A DNA stretch of 64,000 bases from Paracidovorax citrulli (lineage in GTDB: Bacteria > Pseudomonadota > Gammaproteobacteria > Burkholderiales > Burkholderiaceae_C), in the NCBI RefSeq assembly GCF_900100305.1, contig NZ_FNEY01000029.1, forward strand, positions 1-64,000, in the 5' to 3' direction. The translations under genes and the position numbers were made by a program. Under the pieces are notes generated by a model, which worked only from the letters and a program-made list of their open reading frames with translations, made no database searches and had not been told where the DNA came from. Shown here in pieces: positions 45,569 through 55,521 of this stretch (its first letter is position 1; the number at the start of each line of letters is the position of its first letter).

Positions 45569-47278
45569 TCACATTCTCGCGGGCGCGTCCACGCCCAGCA
45601 CCTTCAGGCCATTGTGCAATACCTGCGCCGTGGCGGCGACCAGCGCGAGGCGGGCGAGCTTGACGGCCTCGTCGTCCACGAGGATGCGCTCGGCGTCGTA
45701 ATAGCTGTGGTAGCTGGCGGCCAGGTCGCGCAGGTAGAAGGTCACATCGTGCGGGGCCTCGCCCTCGGCGGCGGCCGTCAGCATCTCCGGGTACTTGGCG
45801 AGCTGCAGCATGAGGGCCTGGGCCTGCGGGCCCTCCAGGGCAGACAGATCCACGTCCTTGAGCGAAGCGACATCGCCGCCGCCGGCCTCTGCCCAAGCCC
45901 GCAGCACCGACTGGATGCGCGCATGCGCGTACTGCACGTAATAGACCGGGTTGTCGTTGTTCTGCGCCACCGCCAGATCGACGTCGAAGGTGTACTCCGT
46001 GTCGGGCTTGCGCGAGAGCAGGAAGAAGCGCACCGCGTCCTTGCTGGTCCATTCGATCAGGTCGCGCAGCGTCACGTAGCTGCCCGCGCGCTTGCTGATC
46101 TTGACCTCTTCCCCGCCCTTGACCACGCGCACCATGGTGTGCAGCACGTAGTCGGGGTAGCCCTGCGGAATGCCCACGTCGGCCGCCTGCAGGCCGGCGC
46201 GCACGCGCGCGATGGTGCCGTGGTGGTCCGTGCCCTGGATGTTCACGACCTTGGCGAAGCCGCGTTCCCATTTGGCGATGTGGTAGGCCACGTCGGGCAC
46301 GAAGTACGTGTACGTGCCGTCCTTCTTGCGCATCACGCGGTCCTTGTCGTCCCCGTAGTCGGTGGACTTGAGCCACAGCGCGCCGTCCTGCTCGTAGGTG
46401 TGGCCCTTCTCGACCAGGCGGTTCACGGTGGCCTCGACGCGGCCCGAGGTGTAGAGGCTGGACTCCAGGTAGTACTGGTCGAAATGCAGGTTGAACGCCT
46501 GCAGGTCCTTGTCCTGCTCGTTGCGCAGGTAGGCCACGGCGAACTGGCGGATGTTGTCGTAATCCTCGACGTCGCCGTTGGCGGTGAATTCGCGGTCGTC
46601 CGCCTTCACGGTCTTCTTCGCCAGGAAGTCGTTCGCGATGTCCTGGATGTAGTCGCCGTTGTAGAACGCCTTGGAGGCCGGGTTCTCCGGATCGGTGGGC
46701 CAGCACTCGTCGCCGGGCTTGAAGCCCCTGGCGCGCAGCTGCGTGCTCTTGGTGAGCGTGTCGATCTGCACGCCCGCGTCGTTGTAGTAGAACTCGCGGT
46801 GCACGCTCCAGCCCTGGGTGCTGAAGAGGTTGCAGATCGCATCGCCCAGGGCGGCCTGGCGGCCGTGGCCCACGTGCAGCGGCCCCGTGGGATTGGCGGA
46901 GACGAACTCCACCAGCACGCGCTGGCCGTTGTCCTTCTGGTAGCCGAACCGGTCGCCGGCGGACAGCACCTCGCGCACGATCTCCTGCTTGGCGGCGGCT
47001 TTGAGGCGGATGTTCAGGAAGCCGGGGCCGGCGATCTCGATGGCATCGACCCAGCGCGCGAAGGCCGGCGTGGCCTCCAGCGCGGCCTTGAGCTGTTCGC
47101 CCAGTGCGCGCGGATTGAGCTTGAGCGGCTTGGCCAGCTGCATGGCGGCGGTGCATGCGAAATCACCGTGCGCGGCCACCTTGGGGGATTCGAAAGCGGC
47201 GCGCCCGGCGGAGCCGGGCGAGAGTTTTTCCAGCTCGCCGGCCAGCGCCGCGAGCAATTCCTGTTTGACGGAGAGCAT
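45569..47278 (-). CDS. argS: Arginyl-tRNA synthetase
   Basis: A 569-residue class I aminoacyl-tRNA synthetase. It shows the HIGH-type motif in [16 protein letters not shown] and the second signature as [12 protein letters not shown] in place of KMSKS, plus the C-terminal DALR anticodon-binding domain with the final [20 protein letters not shown]. It charges tRNA-Arg. The N-terminal additional domain ([16 protein letters not shown]) is typical of ArgS. Length is standard for this lineage. Confidence 0.97.
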   Translation of the reverse strand: MLSVKQELLAALAGELEKLSPGSAGRAAFESPKVAAHGDFACTAAMQLAKPLKLNPRALGEQLKAALEATPAFARWVDAIEIAGPGFLNIRLKAAAKQEIVREVLSAGDRFGYQKDNGQRVLVEFVSANPTGPLHVGHGRQAALGDAICNLFSTQGWSVHREFYYNDAGVQIDTLTKSTQLRARGFKPGDECWPTDPENPASKAFYNGDYIQDIANDFLAKKTVKADDREFTANGDVEDYDNIRQFAVAYLRNEQDKDLQAFNLHFDQYYLESSLYTSGRVEATVNRLVEKGHTYEQDGALWLKSTDYGDDKDRVMRKKDGTYTYFVPDVAYHIAKWERGFAKVVNIQGTDHHGTIARVRAGLQAADVGIPQGYPDYVLHTMVRVVKGGEEVKISKRAGSYVTLRDLIEWTSKDAVRFFLLSRKPDTEYTFDVDLAVAQNNDNPVYYVQYAHARIQSVLRAWAEAGGGDVASLKDVDLSALEGPQAQALMLQLAKYPEMLTAAAEGEAPHDVTFYLRDLAASYHSYYDAERILVDDEAVKLARLALVAATAQVLHNGLKVLGVDAPARM

Positions 47279-47400
47279 GCGCGGATTCTACGGGCCGGCC
47301 CGTCATCCGCCCGGCGACCAGCGGCGTTAAGCTGGACAGTCCCGTCCTTCGGCAACGGAGGCCGGGGCGCCAACCCCTACATCACCCGCAGGAGCATTAC

Positions 47401-47781
47401 ATGAAGAAGCTGCTTTCGATGATGGCCGCAGCCGGCCTGGCCCTCTCCTTCGCGACGGCCCACGCCGCCGACACGCCCGCCGCGTCCGCCCCCGCCGCGT
47501 CCGCCCCCGCCGCGGCCATGGCGTCCGCACCGGCGTCCACACCCGGCGCGGCATCCGCCAAGGCCCACACCGCGCAGCAGGGCAAGATGACCACCTGCAA
47601 CGCCGAGGCCAAGGACAAGAAGGGCGACGAGCGCAAGGCCTTCATGAAGGAGTGCCTCTCGGCCAAGAAGCCCGCCACCCAGCAGGACAAGATGAAGACC
47701 TGCAACGCCGATGCGAAGACCAAGGCGCTCAAGGGTGACGAGCGCAAGGCGTTCATGAAGGAATGCCTGAGTAATAAGTGA
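47401..47781 (+). CDS. PsiF-family periplasmic protein with two PsiF repeats
   Basis: A 126-residue protein with a signal peptide (MKKLLSMMAAAGLALSFATA, cleaved after HAADTP), an Ala/Pro/Ser linker and two copies of the PsiF repeat (QQGKMTTCNAEAKDKKGDER...FMKECLS and QQDKMKTCNADAKTKALKGDER...FMKECLS), each with a conserved Cys. PsiF is a phosphate-starvation-inducible protein of unknown function in enterobacteria. GGAGCATTAC precedes the ATG. It stands alone and is followed by a hairpin-rich repeat. Confidence 0.85.
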   Translation: MKKLLSMMAAAGLALSFATAHAADTPAASAPAASAPAAAMASAPASTPGAASAKAHTAQQGKMTTCNAEAKDKKGDERKAFMKECLSAKKPATQQDKMKTCNADAKTKALKGDERKAFMKECLSNK

Positions 47782-47784
47782 CAT

Positions 47785-47852
47785 CCCCCTGAGGCGGCTG
47801 CGCCGCCTTTCCCCCTTCTCTCGCCGCGCTGCGCGCGGCGGGAAGGGGGACG
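47785..47852 (+). repeat. Double-hairpin extragenic repeat, copy 2, probable terminator
   Basis: The element reads CCCCCTGAGGCGGCTGCGCC, TTTCCCCCTTCTCTCGCC, an inner hairpin and GGGAAGGGGGACG. The first hairpin AGGCGGC-TGC-GCCGCCT (47792-47808) directly after the psiF-like stop could end transcription, followed by a long stem CCCCCTTC...GAAGGGGG. It is the same family as 32564-32628, where it also follows a gene end. The two differ in the inner hairpins but keep the CCCCCT, GAGG and CCCTTCTCTCGC blocks. Confidence 0.75.
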
Positions 47853-48100
47853 ATGCCGGTGGCCCGGCAAAGCCGGTTCCACGGCATCTGCTGGCATGGC
47901 CTGCTCCGCGGCCTTCTGAATCTTTGGGGGTGAAGGCCACTGGCGAAGCATGCTGGAGAGGTTAGGTTTTGCCCCCTTATGCCTGTGCTCTGTGCCTGAT
48001 TGGCGCCGGCATTGGATACACAAACGTCTGCTAGGCCGTTCGCTGACCGCCTCACCTGGATCGCGCCCGGAAGCCATCATGGCCTCCGGGCGCATTTCTT
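47853..48100 (+). ncRNA. Possible small RNA or leader ending at a strong terminator
   Basis: Between the repeat and the next gene there is no convincing protein-coding frame. At 48063-48093 a 13-bp stem with one mismatch (GCGCCCGGAAGCC / GGCCTCCGGGCGC, loop ATCAT) is followed by ATTTCTTTT: a strong Rho-independent terminator acting on the plus strand. A plus-strand terminator here has no obvious upstream gene apart from the psiF-like one 280 bases away, so a separate small RNA or a long 3' UTR is possible. No promoter or known RNA family was recognised. Confidence 0.3.
48063..48100 (+). terminator. Strong plus-strand intrinsic terminator
   Basis: Stem GCGCCCGGAAGCC / GGCCTCCGGGCGC with a five-base loop, then ATTTCTTTT. 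It lies 3' to the psiF-like gene on its strand and just past the stop of the leftward DUF2214 gene; the T tract is only on the plus strand. Confidence 0.8.
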
Positions 48101-48556
48101 TTATCGGGCGCCGACGCCCCGGGCGAGGAAGACGGCGAGGAGCGGGATCACGGCCAGCAGGTGGGCTTCGATCATGACGAGGCGGCGCGTGCTGCGGATG
48201 GCGGCGTCGTCGGGCAGTGCGCCGGTGGCGCGCAGGGCCTTGCGCCAGCGCAGGAAGCGCATCGTGGGGGCGATGGACAGCAGGCCGATCACCACGAACA
48301 GGGTGACCTTGGCGTGCAGCAGCGGTTGCGACCAGTACCACCCCGCGCCCTTCATGCCCCAGGCCACGCGGGCCAGGCCCGTGGCCAGGACGGCCAGGGC
48401 CGAGAGGCCGTAGATCAGGTCCACGCGCGCGAGGCGCTCCACGACGGCGGCATTCATCCACTCCTTGCGGCAGAGCGCGGCCTCGCTCGCGAGGAAGACG
48501 GCCATGGTCAGGATGGCCAGGAAATGGGCATAGGCCAGCAGGGCTTCGGTGGTCAC
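48101..48556 (-). CDS. DUF2214-family membrane protein
   Basis: A 151-residue protein with four membrane helices (AYAHFLAILTMAVFLASEAAL, LIYGLSALAVLATGLARVAWG, VTLFVVIGLLSIAPTM, IEAHLLAVIPLLAVFLARG). The opening AYAHFLAI and the WSQPLLHAKVTLFV segment are typical of DUF2214/CopD-related small membrane proteins of unknown role. The GTG at 48556 with AAGGA upstream gives the conserved start; an ATG at 48589 is an alternative. Confidence 0.75.
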   Translation of the reverse strand: MTTEALLAYAHFLAILTMAVFLASEAALCRKEWMNAAVVERLARVDLIYGLSALAVLATGLARVAWGMKGAGWYWSQPLLHAKVTLFVVIGLLSIAPTMRFLRWRKALRATGALPDDAAIRSTRRLVMIEAHLLAVIPLLAVFLARGVGAR

Positions 48557-48626
48557 GCGGCGATCCTTTGCATCGAAGGGGTGGCGCATGGTAGCGCGCC
48601 CCGCCCTGCGCCACCCCGGCGCGGGC

Positions 48627-51197
48627 CTACTTCTGCGCAGGCAGCGCGTAGGCGCGCACGCTGTCGCCGGGCTTGGTGCCCGTGGAGCCGTGCCCCCCGG
48701 CCACGACGACCACATATTGCCGGCCGTCTTCCCCCGTATAGCTCATCGGCGTGGCCTGCCCGCCCGCGGGCAGGCGGTCCTGCCAGAGGATGCGGCCATC
48801 GTTCAGGTCGTAGGCGCGCACGTAGTTGTCCAGCGCGCCCGAGTAGAAAGCCACGCCGCCTCCGGTGAGCATCGGCCCGCCGATGCCCGGCACGCCCATG
48901 CGGAAGGGCAGGGGCAGCGGCGAGAGATCCCGCACCGTGCCGTTGCGGTGCTTCCAGGCGACTTCGCCCGTGCGCAGGTCCACGCCGGCCACATAGCCCC
49001 AGGGCGGCGCCTGGCAAGGCAGGCCGATGGGCGACGTGAACGGCTTCATCGATGCGGCGAAAGGCGCGCCGAAGTTCTCGTTCAGCGCCGGCAGGCTGCC
49101 CTTTGGCGGCCCGCCCTCCTGCACGAGCAGGCTGGTGTCGTCCTTGCGCGGCACCAGTCTGGAGACGAACGCGAGGTAGGTCGGCGTGGTGAAGGCCACC
49201 TGCCGCTGCGGATCGACCGCGATGCCGCCCCAGTTGAAGACGCCGAAATTGCCCGGATAGATGATGCTGCCCTGCTCCGACGGCGGCGTGAAGCGGCCTT
49301 CGTAGCGCAGCCGGTGGAAGGCGATGCGGCAGGCGAGCTGGTCGAACATCGTGCCGCCCCACATGTCGCGCTCGGTGAGCGGCGGCGGGTCGAACGACAG
49401 GGCCGACTTCGGCTGCGTGGGCGCCGTGCGGTCGCCCTTCGCGGCGCCCTGCGGCGCGGGATGCTCCGTCACCGGCAGGATCGGCGTGCCGGTGCGCCGG
49501 TCGAGCACGAACAGCTCGCCCTGCTTGGTGGGCTGCACCAGCGCCGGCACGGTTTGCCCGCCCACCTGCAGGTCGATGAGCGTGGGCTGCGAAGGCACGT
49601 CGTAGTCCCACAGGTCATGGTGCACGGTCTGGAAGTGCCAGCGCACCTTGCCGCTGTCCAGGTCCAGCGCGACGACGGAAGAGGAATATTTCTCCACCGC
49701 CGGGCTGCGGTTGCCGCCCCACTGGTCGGGTGGCTGGTTGCCCATGGGCACGTACACCATGCCGAGTGCTTCATCGACGCTGGAGATCGACCAGCTGTTG
49801 GGGGAATTGGGCGTGTAGGTGCGGCCGGGCGGCAGGGGCGCGGTGTCGTCGGGGTTGCCGGAATCCCAGTTCCACACCAGCGCGCCGGAGTCGATGTCGA
49901 AGGCACGGATCACGCCCGACTGCTCCTTCACCGAGGCGTTGTCCAGCACCGTGCCGCCCACGATCACGAGGCGCTGCGTGACCACCACGGGAGACGTCGA
50001 ATAGTAGGCGCCGGGGCGCAGGTTGGGCATGCGCTGCCACAGGTCGATCTGGCCCGTGCCGCCGCCGAAGTTGGTGCATACGGCACCGCTTTCGGGGTTG
50101 AGCGCGATCACGCGCCCATCGGCCGTGGGCATGAAGAGCTTGGCGCGGCAGGCGGCGTCGGTGGGGCCGTTGCGGGCCGCGATGGGCGGCTGGCGCTGGT
50201 CCGCCGCCTGCGTGGCAGGTGCGGCCGGCTGCGTGGTGGTGGGAGAGGCATGGGGCGCCGGCTCGGTGCGCTCGCCGCCCGCAGCGGCTCCCGCCACGGC
50301 GTTGAGCGCCGCGGGCGACGCATCGGCGACGGGGTCGCGCGGCGGCTGGTACGACAGCCCCCGGCAGGTCAGGTGCTGCAGGGCCAGCTTGCCCTCGATC
50401 TGCGGGTCGTAGCGCCAGAGCTGCCTGCCGGTGGTGGCGTCGAGCGCGATCACCGACTGGTGCGGCGTGCACAGGAACAGGCGGTTGCCGATCTTCAGCG
50501 GCGTGACCTCGTAGGTGGTCTCTTCCGGGTCACCCTCCTTGCCGCGCACGTCGCCCGTGCGGAACTCCCAGGCCATCTTCAGCTGCGAGGCGTTGTCGGG
50601 CGTGATCTGTGCCAGGGGAGAGAAACGCTGGCCATGGCCGGTGCGGCCGTAGGCATGCCATTCGCCGTCGGGCAGCGTGGGCGCGGCCTGGGCCGGGGCG
50701 GGCACGGATTCGCCCGCCAGCCTGCCGGCCAGCTCATGCGGCGCGGTGAACCAGGATGCCACCGCCAGCACGGCGGAAAGGAGAAGAGCCAGCCCCAGCG
50801 CCATGCGCGGCATGCGCAGCGAGGAAGACCGGGCCGGTGCATCGCCGGGAAGGCCCGGCTGGATCGGCGCGGGCCCACGCAGCAGGGACCGGCGCATCCA
50901 TGGCGTCGCCAGCCAGAGGCCGAGCACGAAGAGCACATCCAGACGCGCGGCCAGCGGCCACCAGTCCACGCCCACCTCCCAGACCGCCCAGGCCGTGGAG
51001 CCCAGCAGGAGCGCGGCGTACACCCAGAGGCCCGCCGCGGAGCGACGCGCGAGGAGCACGCCCGAAGCCAGCAGCGCGAGCCCGGCGATGAGGTAATAGG
51101 GACTGCCGCCCAGCGAAACGAGCCATCCGCCCGCACCTGCAACGAGAACGCCTGTGATGCCGACGAGAACGCCGGTAATGCGTGCGAGGCCTGCCAT
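48627..51197 (-). CDS. gcd: Membrane-bound PQQ-dependent glucose dehydrogenase
   Basis: An 856-residue quinoprotein that oxidises glucose in the periplasm and passes electrons to ubiquinone. Five membrane helices fill residues 8-150; the rest is an eight-bladed beta-propeller with tryptophan docking motifs (GEWHAYGRTGHGQRFSPL, WEFRTGDVRG, ALNPESGAVC, AFDIDSGALVWNWDSGNPDD, GTPILPVTEH and the final WQDRLPAGGQATPMSY). No PQQ synthesis genes are in the window. The ATG at 51197 is behind AAGGA; an earlier in-frame start would add 12 residues. Confidence 0.95.
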   Translation of the reverse strand: MAGLARITGVLVGITGVLVAGAGGWLVSLGGSPYYLIAGLALLASGVLLARRSAAGLWVYAALLLGSTAWAVWEVGVDWWPLAARLDVLFVLGLWLATPWMRRSLLRGPAPIQPGLPGDAPARSSSLRMPRMALGLALLLSAVLAVASWFTAPHELAGRLAGESVPAPAQAAPTLPDGEWHAYGRTGHGQRFSPLAQITPDNASQLKMAWEFRTGDVRGKEGDPEETTYEVTPLKIGNRLFLCTPHQSVIALDATTGRQLWRYDPQIEGKLALQHLTCRGLSYQPPRDPVADASPAALNAVAGAAAGGERTEPAPHASPTTTQPAAPATQAADQRQPPIAARNGPTDAACRAKLFMPTADGRVIALNPESGAVCTNFGGGTGQIDLWQRMPNLRPGAYYSTSPVVVTQRLVIVGGTVLDNASVKEQSGVIRAFDIDSGALVWNWDSGNPDDTAPLPPGRTYTPNSPNSWSISSVDEALGMVYVPMGNQPPDQWGGNRSPAVEKYSSSVVALDLDSGKVRWHFQTVHHDLWDYDVPSQPTLIDLQVGGQTVPALVQPTKQGELFVLDRRTGTPILPVTEHPAPQGAAKGDRTAPTQPKSALSFDPPPLTERDMWGGTMFDQLACRIAFHRLRYEGRFTPPSEQGSIIYPGNFGVFNWGGIAVDPQRQVAFTTPTYLAFVSRLVPRKDDTSLLVQEGGPPKGSLPALNENFGAPFAASMKPFTSPIGLPCQAPPWGYVAGVDLRTGEVAWKHRNGTVRDLSPLPLPFRMGVPGIGGPMLTGGGVAFYSGALDNYVRAYDLNDGRILWQDRLPAGGQATPMSYTGEDGRQYVVVVAGGHGSTGTKPGDSVRAYALPAQK

Positions 51198-51368
51198 GGT
51201 GGTTTTTCCTTGTGTCCATGCCCGGCCGGCCATCGGCGCAGCAATGCAGCGGATGGAAAAAAGGAACGGCCCGGAGGGACGAATCTAGGCGGGCCCGCCG
51301 TGCATGCTCCGTCGGCGCGCGGCCTGCACGCCTGTGGGGCATGGCCTACATCACGCGTGCTGCAAGGC

Positions 51369-51983
51369 TCAGCGCGCGCCGAACTCCTGCCGCACCCAGT
51401 CGTCGATGAGGCCTTTCTCGTACCGCAGCGGATCGGTCCCACCGCGTGCGGCCCGCTCCATGAACGCGGGGTCGCGCAGCTCGCGGCGCCCCGACTGCAA
51501 CACCGAACCGTCGGCGGCCAGCCGCTTGAATTCGAGCACGATACGCGGCGGATAGACGTCGCGCACGATGCGCACCTGCCCTGCCTGCGGGCCGCGCCAG
51601 GGTTCGAAACCGCCGGCACGCTGCACATCGGTGATCCGCACTTCCAGCCGCTGGCCCTCGGGCAGCGCTGCGGCCGCGGTTTCCGACAGGTACAGGCAGA
51701 GCGCGTCCACCCAGGCACGGCGGGCCTGCTCCGTGTCATGGACCCCGCGGCGGGCGTCGCTGAAACCGGCCGGATCGGCATAGGTCACGCTGACGATGCC
51801 GGGCGGCGGCGAGCCCTTGGCCCGGGAAGATGCCGCGGCGGTGTCCCGCGCGGGCGCCGGCGCAGTGCCGGGCGCACCCGCGCAGCCGGCCATCAGGCCG
51901 GCCAGCGCCAGGGCGGCGGACACCCGGCCCGGAGCGGGGCGGCGCAAAACATCGGGAAGCGGGGCATGGAGTCGGTGTGTCAT
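51369..51983 (-). CDS. DUF3016 lipoprotein-like secreted protein
   Basis: A 204-residue protein with an N-terminal signal ending in a lipobox-like LMAGCAGAP (Cys about residue 34), then an Ala/Pro-rich linker and the DUF3016 domain (VSVTYADPAGFSDARRG, LYLSETAAAALPEGQRLEVRITDVQRAG, shown by LPEGQRLEVRITDVQRAGG, and YPPRIVLEFKRLAADGSV). Function is unknown. Its ATG overlaps the stop of the upstream lysR gene (ATGA), so the two are co-transcribed. Confidence 0.75.
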   Translation of the reverse strand: MTHRLHAPLPDVLRRPAPGRVSAALALAGLMAGCAGAPGTAPAPARDTAAASSRAKGSPPPGIVSVTYADPAGFSDARRGVHDTEQARRAWVDALCLYLSETAAAALPEGQRLEVRITDVQRAGGFEPWRGPQAGQVRIVRDVYPPRIVLEFKRLAADGSVLQSGRRELRDPAFMERAARGGTDPLRYEKGLIDDWVRQEFGAR

Positions 51984-52966
51984 GGCGAAGGAGGAGACGG
52001 GAGGACGGGAGCGGTGAGCGCATGCGCGGCGCGGCGCCAGAACGCCGGCTGCGCATAGTGGTGCTTGAGGTAGTCGATCCACAGCCGCACGCGCAGCGGC
52101 AGGTGGCGGGCATGGGGAAAGACCACGTAGATACCGTTGGGCGGCGCGGCGAAATCCTCCAGCACGGCCACCAGCCGGCCGGCGGCGATCTCGGCCTCCA
52201 CCTCCCAGGTGCTGCGCCACGCGATGCCCCAGCCCCCCAGGCACCAGTCGTGCAGCACCTGCCCGTCGGAACAATCGAGGGGGCCGGTGGGCTTGACATG
52301 CACCACGTCGCCGGGCACGCCGCCCGGGTCCGCAGCGGGCATGCGGAAGGCCCAGCCGCGCGTCTGCGACGCGTCGCTCGACAGCATCAGGCAGGCGTGC
52401 CGCGCGAGTTCGGACGGGTGCTTCGGCGTGCCGTGGCGCTCCAGGTAGGCGGGCGTGGCCACGCAGAGCCTGCGGTTGTCGGCGATGCGCACGCTCACCA
52501 GCGAGGAATCGGGCAGGTCGCCCACGCGCACGGCGCAATCGAACCCCTCCCCCGCCAGGTCCACCACGCGGTCGCTGAGGTTGAGGGAAATGCGCACGTC
52601 GGGATGCAGGTCGCGGAACAGCGGCACCAGCGGCGCCACGTGGCGCCGCCCGAACCCCGCGGGCGCGGTGATGCGCAGATGCCCGGTGGCCCGGGCCCCG
52701 CCGACCGACACGCTGGCCTCTGCCTCTGCCACGTCGGCCAGCAGGCGCTGGCAATCCTCCAGGAAGGCGCTGCCCTCGTGCGTGAGGCTGATGCGCCGCG
52801 TGGTGCGCACCATGAGCTTCACGCCCAGATGCTCCTCCAGGGCATCCAGGCGCCGCCCCATGATGGCAGGCGCCACGCCCTCGGCGCGCGCCGCGGCGGT
52901 GAGGCTGCCGCGCGTCGCCACCGACACGAACGACTCGAAGGCCTTGAGCTTGTCCATGGGCTGCAA
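51980..52966 (-). CDS. LysR-family transcriptional regulator
   Basis: A 328-residue LysR regulator: an N-terminal winged helix-turn-helix (DKLKAFESFVSVATRGSLTAAARAEGVAPA in short form: FVSVATRGSLTAAARAEG) and a C-terminal effector-binding domain (LRITAPAGFGRRHVAPL, RLCVATPAYLERHG, GWGIAWRST). LysR genes are often divergent from their target; here the neighbour on the other side is glcB across a 198-base gap, and downstream is the DUF3016 gene it overlaps by four bases. The ligand is not readable. Confidence 0.9.
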   Translation of the reverse strand: MQPMDKLKAFESFVSVATRGSLTAAARAEGVAPAIMGRRLDALEEHLGVKLMVRTTRRISLTHEGSAFLEDCQRLLADVAEAEASVSVGGARATGHLRITAPAGFGRRHVAPLVPLFRDLHPDVRISLNLSDRVVDLAGEGFDCAVRVGDLPDSSLVSVRIADNRRLCVATPAYLERHGTPKHPSELARHACLMLSSDASQTRGWAFRMPAADPGGVPGDVVHVKPTGPLDCSDGQVLHDWCLGGWGIAWRSTWEVEAEIAAGRLVAVLEDFAAPPNGIYVVFPHARHLPLRVRLWIDYLKHHYAQPAFWRRAAHALTAPVLPSPPSP

Positions 52967-53164
52967 TTATGGGCAGCTGTAACCGCCGGACACACGGATG
53001 TTGCACGCCAAGGAGCCGGCCACCCTGCGCGGATTCATGCAAAAAAGTCACGGGTTCTGCAATTCGCGGGTGGTTTATGCGGATAAAAAATTCAAATACA
53101 GTGGCTCCATCGGGGGATTTCCCCCCCGCGTACCTCCTTGTTTCACCCGCCCAATCCACCCACC

Positions 53165-55378
53165 ATGACCGATCGCACCTCCGTCCACGGCCTGCAAGTG
53201 GCCACGCTTCTGCACCGATTCATCGAAGAGCGCGTGCTGCCCGGCACGGGCGTCGATGCCGCCGCGTTCTGGTCCGGCTTCGATGCCATCGTGCGGGACC
53301 TGGCTCCGCGCAACATCGCCCTGCTGGCCGAGCGCGACCGCCTGCAATCCGAACTGGACACCTGGCACAAGGCCCACCCCGGCCCGGTCACCGACATGGC
53401 GGGCTACCGCGCCTTCCTGGAGAAGATCGGCTACCTCGTGCCGCAACCCGCAGGCGTGCAGGCCACCACCGCCAACGTGGACGACGAACTCGCCATCCAG
53501 GCCGGCCCGCAGCTCGTGGTGCCGATCCTGAACGCACGCTACGCGCTCAACGCCGCCAACGCGCGCTGGGGCAGCCTGTACGACGCGCTCTATGGCACCG
53601 ACGTGATTTCCGAAGAGGGCGGCGCCGAAAAGGGCAAGGGCTACAACCCGGTGCGCGGAGCCAGGGTGATCGCCTTCGCGCGCAACGTGCTGGACACCAG
53701 CGCCCCGCTCGCCGCCGGCTCGCACAAGGATGCGAAGGCCTACCGCGTCGAAGGCGGCCGCCTGGCCGTGGAGCTGCAGGACGGCTCGGCCACGGGCCTG
53801 AAGGACGCGGCCCAGTTCGTGGGCTACCAGGGCGATGCCGCCGCACCGTCGTCCGTGCTGCTGCGCCACAACGGGCTGCACCTGGACATCCGGATCGACC
53901 GCTCCACGCCCATCGGCAAGACCGATCCCGCCGGCGTGAGCGACCTGGTGCTGGAAGCGGCCCTCTCCACCATCCTCGACCTCGAAGACTCCGTCGCCGC
54001 CGTCGATGCCGAGGACAAGGTGGCCGGCTATGCCAACTGGCTGGGCATCCTGCAGGGCACGCTGACCGAATCCTTCGCCAAGGGCGGCCAGACCGTCACG
54101 CGGGGCCTGAACGCCGACCGCATCTACACCGCGCCCGGGGGCAGCGGCGAAGTGCGCCTGCACGGCCGCTCGCTCATGTTCCTGCGCAACGTGGGCCACC
54201 TGATGACCAACCCGGCCGTGCTGTGGACCGATGCGCAGGGCGCGCAGCGCGAGATCCCGGAAGGCATCCTGGACGCGGTGGTCACCACCGCCATCGCGCT
54301 GCACGACCTGCAGGGCAAGGGCCAGGGCGGCATCCGCAACTCGCGCAAGGGCAGCGTCTATATCGTCAAGCCCAAGATGCACGGCCCGGCCGAAGTGGCC
54401 TTCGCCAGCGAACTCTTCGCCCGCGTGGAACGCCTGCTGGGCCTGCCGGAGAACACCGTCAAGCTGGGCATCATGGACGAAGAGCGCCGCACCAGCGTGA
54501 ACCTGAAGGCCTGCATCGCCGCCGCGTCGGCCCGGGTGGCCTTCATCAACACCGGCTTCCTGGACCGCACCGGCGACGAGATGCACACCGCCATGCAGGC
54601 CGGGCCCATGGTGCGCAAGGGCGACATGAAGGCCAGCGCCTGGATCCAGGCCTACGAGAAGAACAACGTGCTGGTGGGCCTGTCGTGCGGCCTGCGCGGC
54701 AAGGCGCAGATCGGCAAGGGCATGTGGGCCATGCCCGACATGATGAAGGCCATGCTGGAGCAGAAGATCGCCCACCCCAGGGCCGGCGCCAACACCGCCT
54801 GGGTGCCCAGCCCCACGGGCGCCACGCTGCACGCCCTGCATTACCACCAGGTCAACGTGGCCGAGGTGCAGAAGGAGCTGGAAAAGACCAGCGCCGATGC
54901 CGAACGCGACAACCTGCTCACCGGCCTGCTGACCATTCCCGTCGCCGCCAACCCGCAATGGACCGACGCCGAGAAGCAGCAGGAGCTGGACAACAACGCC
55001 CAGGGCATCCTCGGCTACGTGGTGCGCTGGATCGACCAGGGCGTGGGCTGCTCCAAGGTGCCCGACATCCACGACGTGGGCCTGATGGAAGACCGCGCCA
55101 CGCTGCGCATCAGCAGCCAGCACATCGCCAACTGGCTGCTGCATGGCGTGGTGACCGAGGACCAGGTGCGGAAAACCTTCGAGCGCATGGCCGCCGTGGT
55201 GGACCAGCAGAACGCGGGTGATCCGGCCTACCGGAAGATGGCCGGCCGCTTTGCCGAGTCTGCCGCTTACCAGGCCGCCTGCGACCTGGTGTTCAAGGGC
55301 GTGGAGCAGCCCAGCGGCTATACCGAGCCGCTGCTGCACGCCTGGCGGCTGAAGGTGAAGGCCGGCGCGGCACGCTGA
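53165..55378 (+). CDS. glcB: Malate synthase G
   Basis: A 737-residue enzyme of the glyoxylate shunt (glyoxylate plus acetyl-CoA to malate), in its single-polypeptide G form. Recognisable segments are [13 protein letters not shown] near residue 130, [60 protein letters not shown] with the catalytic acid, and the final [14 protein letters not shown]. The start has no strong Shine-Dalgarno but is preceded by a promoter-like AT-rich stretch with ATAAAAAATTC. It is followed by a good terminator. Confidence 0.96.
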   Translation: MTDRTSVHGLQVATLLHRFIEERVLPGTGVDAAAFWSGFDAIVRDLAPRNIALLAERDRLQSELDTWHKAHPGPVTDMAGYRAFLEKIGYLVPQPAGVQATTANVDDELAIQAGPQLVVPILNARYALNAANARWGSLYDALYGTDVISEEGGAEKGKGYNPVRGARVIAFARNVLDTSAPLAAGSHKDAKAYRVEGGRLAVELQDGSATGLKDAAQFVGYQGDAAAPSSVLLRHNGLHLDIRIDRSTPIGKTDPAGVSDLVLEAALSTILDLEDSVAAVDAEDKVAGYANWLGILQGTLTESFAKGGQTVTRGLNADRIYTAPGGSGEVRLHGRSLMFLRNVGHLMTNPAVLWTDAQGAQREIPEGILDAVVTTAIALHDLQGKGQGGIRNSRKGSVYIVKPKMHGPAEVAFASELFARVERLLGLPENTVKLGIMDEERRTSVNLKACIAAASARVAFINTGFLDRTGDEMHTAMQAGPMVRKGDMKASAWIQAYEKNNVLVGLSCGLRGKAQIGKGMWAMPDMMKAMLEQKIAHPRAGANTAWVPSPTGATLHALHYHQVNVAEVQKELEKTSADAERDNLLTGLLTIPVAANPQWTDAEKQQELDNNAQGILGYVVRWIDQGVGCSKVPDIHDVGLMEDRATLRISSQHIANWLLHGVVTEDQVRKTFERMAAVVDQQNAGDPAYRKMAGRFAESAAYQAACDLVFKGVEQPSGYTEPLLHAWRLKVKAGAAR

Positions 55379-55399
55379 TCCGCCTCCGCGCTGCCCGAA

Positions 55400-55423
55400 G
55401 GCACCCGAGAGGGTGCCTTTTTT
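55400..55423 (+). terminator. Intrinsic terminator of glcB
   Basis: A perfect 7-bp stem GGCACCC (55400-55406) and GGGTGCC (55411-55417) with loop GAGA, followed by six T. It lies 22 bases after the glcB stop. Confidence 0.95.
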
Positions 55424-55452
55424 CGTGGCGAAAAACCCTCGCCAACCACGGT

Positions 55453-55512
55453 CACCCTGGCGGCCTCGCAGGGTGCAAAATAAACATCAAGTTACAATCA
55501 GGGTTTACCCTG
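55453..55512. repeat. Two inverted repeats sharing one half-site upstream of a chemoreceptor gene
   Basis: CACCCTG (55453-55459) and CAGGGTG (55469-55475) form one inverted repeat; CAGGGT (55499-55504), TT, ACCCTG (55507-55512) form a second, tighter one just 9 bases before the ATG of the chemoreceptor at 55522. The repeated half-site CAGGGT/ACCCTG suggests a protein-binding operator overlapping the start of the gene, or a hairpin hiding the start codon. No clear Shine-Dalgarno is visible between the repeat and the ATG. Confidence 0.45.
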
Positions 55513-55521
55513 AAACAACCC

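Noticed and set aside
48549-52058. 1169-codon plus-strand open frame across gcd and its neighbours
   Set aside because: It runs opposite to glucose dehydrogenase, DUF3016 and LysR genes that have clear conserved domains; its own composition is that of an antisense GC-rich frame.
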